Shown piece after piece: positions 5,529 to 5,586 of a stretch of 5,586 bases of DNA. The translations under genes were made by a program, and so were the position numbers. The notes below the pieces were generated by a model. The model ran no database searches. It saw only the letters and a program-made list of their open reading frames with translations, and was not told where the DNA came from. This stretch comes from Bacteroidales bacterium (GTDB lineage Bacteria > Bacteroidota > Bacteroidia > Bacteroidales > Bacteroidaceae): the NCBI GenBank assembly GCA_030523385.1, contig JAUNIV010000048.1:1-5586 (forward strand), in the 5' to 3' direction. Numbering within the stretch: the first letter of the stretch is position 1; each line of letters opens with the position of its first letter.

Positions 5529-5586
5529 TTACTTCTTAAACTTCTTCAACGAAAAGACCGGAAGGAAGAGGAAAATGCCCAATATA
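5529..5586 (-). CDS. C-terminal end of a probable membrane protein (partial, cut by the window edge)
   Basis: The minus strand reads ILGIFLFLPVFSLKKFKK and then TAA at 5531-5529. A strongly hydrophobic run ending in a basic tail is typical of the last membrane helix of an inner-membrane protein such as a transporter. A second frame (YIGHFPLPSGLFVEEV, stop at 5538-5536) is also open to the edge but looks less like a protein terminus. Family cannot be determined. It reads in the same direction as nagA but is separated by 334 nt with a terminator-like hairpin, so it is probably not in one operon with nagA. Confidence 0.5.
   Translation of the reverse strand, partial: ILGIFLFLPVFSLKKFKK

Overview
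The window looks like chromosomal DNA of a Bacteroides-type organism (Bacteroidales). Three observations point there. Genes of moderate GC are separated by clearly AT-rich spacers. No start codon has a convincing Shine-Dalgarno sequence; the upstream bases are A/T-rich. Two genes are preceded by an exact match to the Bacteroides -7 promoter element (TAnnTTTG). The proteins read like Bacteroidales versions of their families, but I cannot name a species without a search.

Layout, left to right. Positions 1-110 hold the 3' end of an unidentified plus-strand gene, which converges on everything else. A hairpin at 145-175 sits between it and the next gene. Positions 207-3591 hold a compact minus-strand cluster, transcribed right to left: a Sua5/YciO/YrdC-type threonylcarbamoyl-AMP synthase (3016-3591), a ClC-family chloride channel or transporter with a C-terminal CBS pair (1197-3008), and methionyl-tRNA formyltransferase fmt (207-1181). 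Gaps of 7 and 15 nt suggest one operon. A 439-nt spacer (3592-4030) follows, with a 22-bp quasi-tandem repeat and a 24-bp near-palindrome. Minus-strand nagA occupies 4031-5194. A 334-nt spacer (5195-5528) holds a 33-bp tandem repeat, a 21-bp tandem repeat and a terminator-like hairpin. The C-terminal codons of another minus-strand gene, probably a membrane protein, run off the right edge.

Functionally, the cluster joins two translation steps, t6A37 tRNA modification and formylation of initiator Met-tRNA, with an anion transport protein. nagA belongs to amino-sugar catabolism and appears to be its own transcription unit. Both spacers flanking nagA carry short-period repeats (33, 21 and 22 bp). 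Their periods are close to whole numbers of DNA helical turns, and the 21-bp array carries phased A-tracts. These repeats are the least explained part of the window. I see no phage, CRISPR array, insertion sequence, tRNA, rRNA or defence system, and no convincing new multi-gene system.
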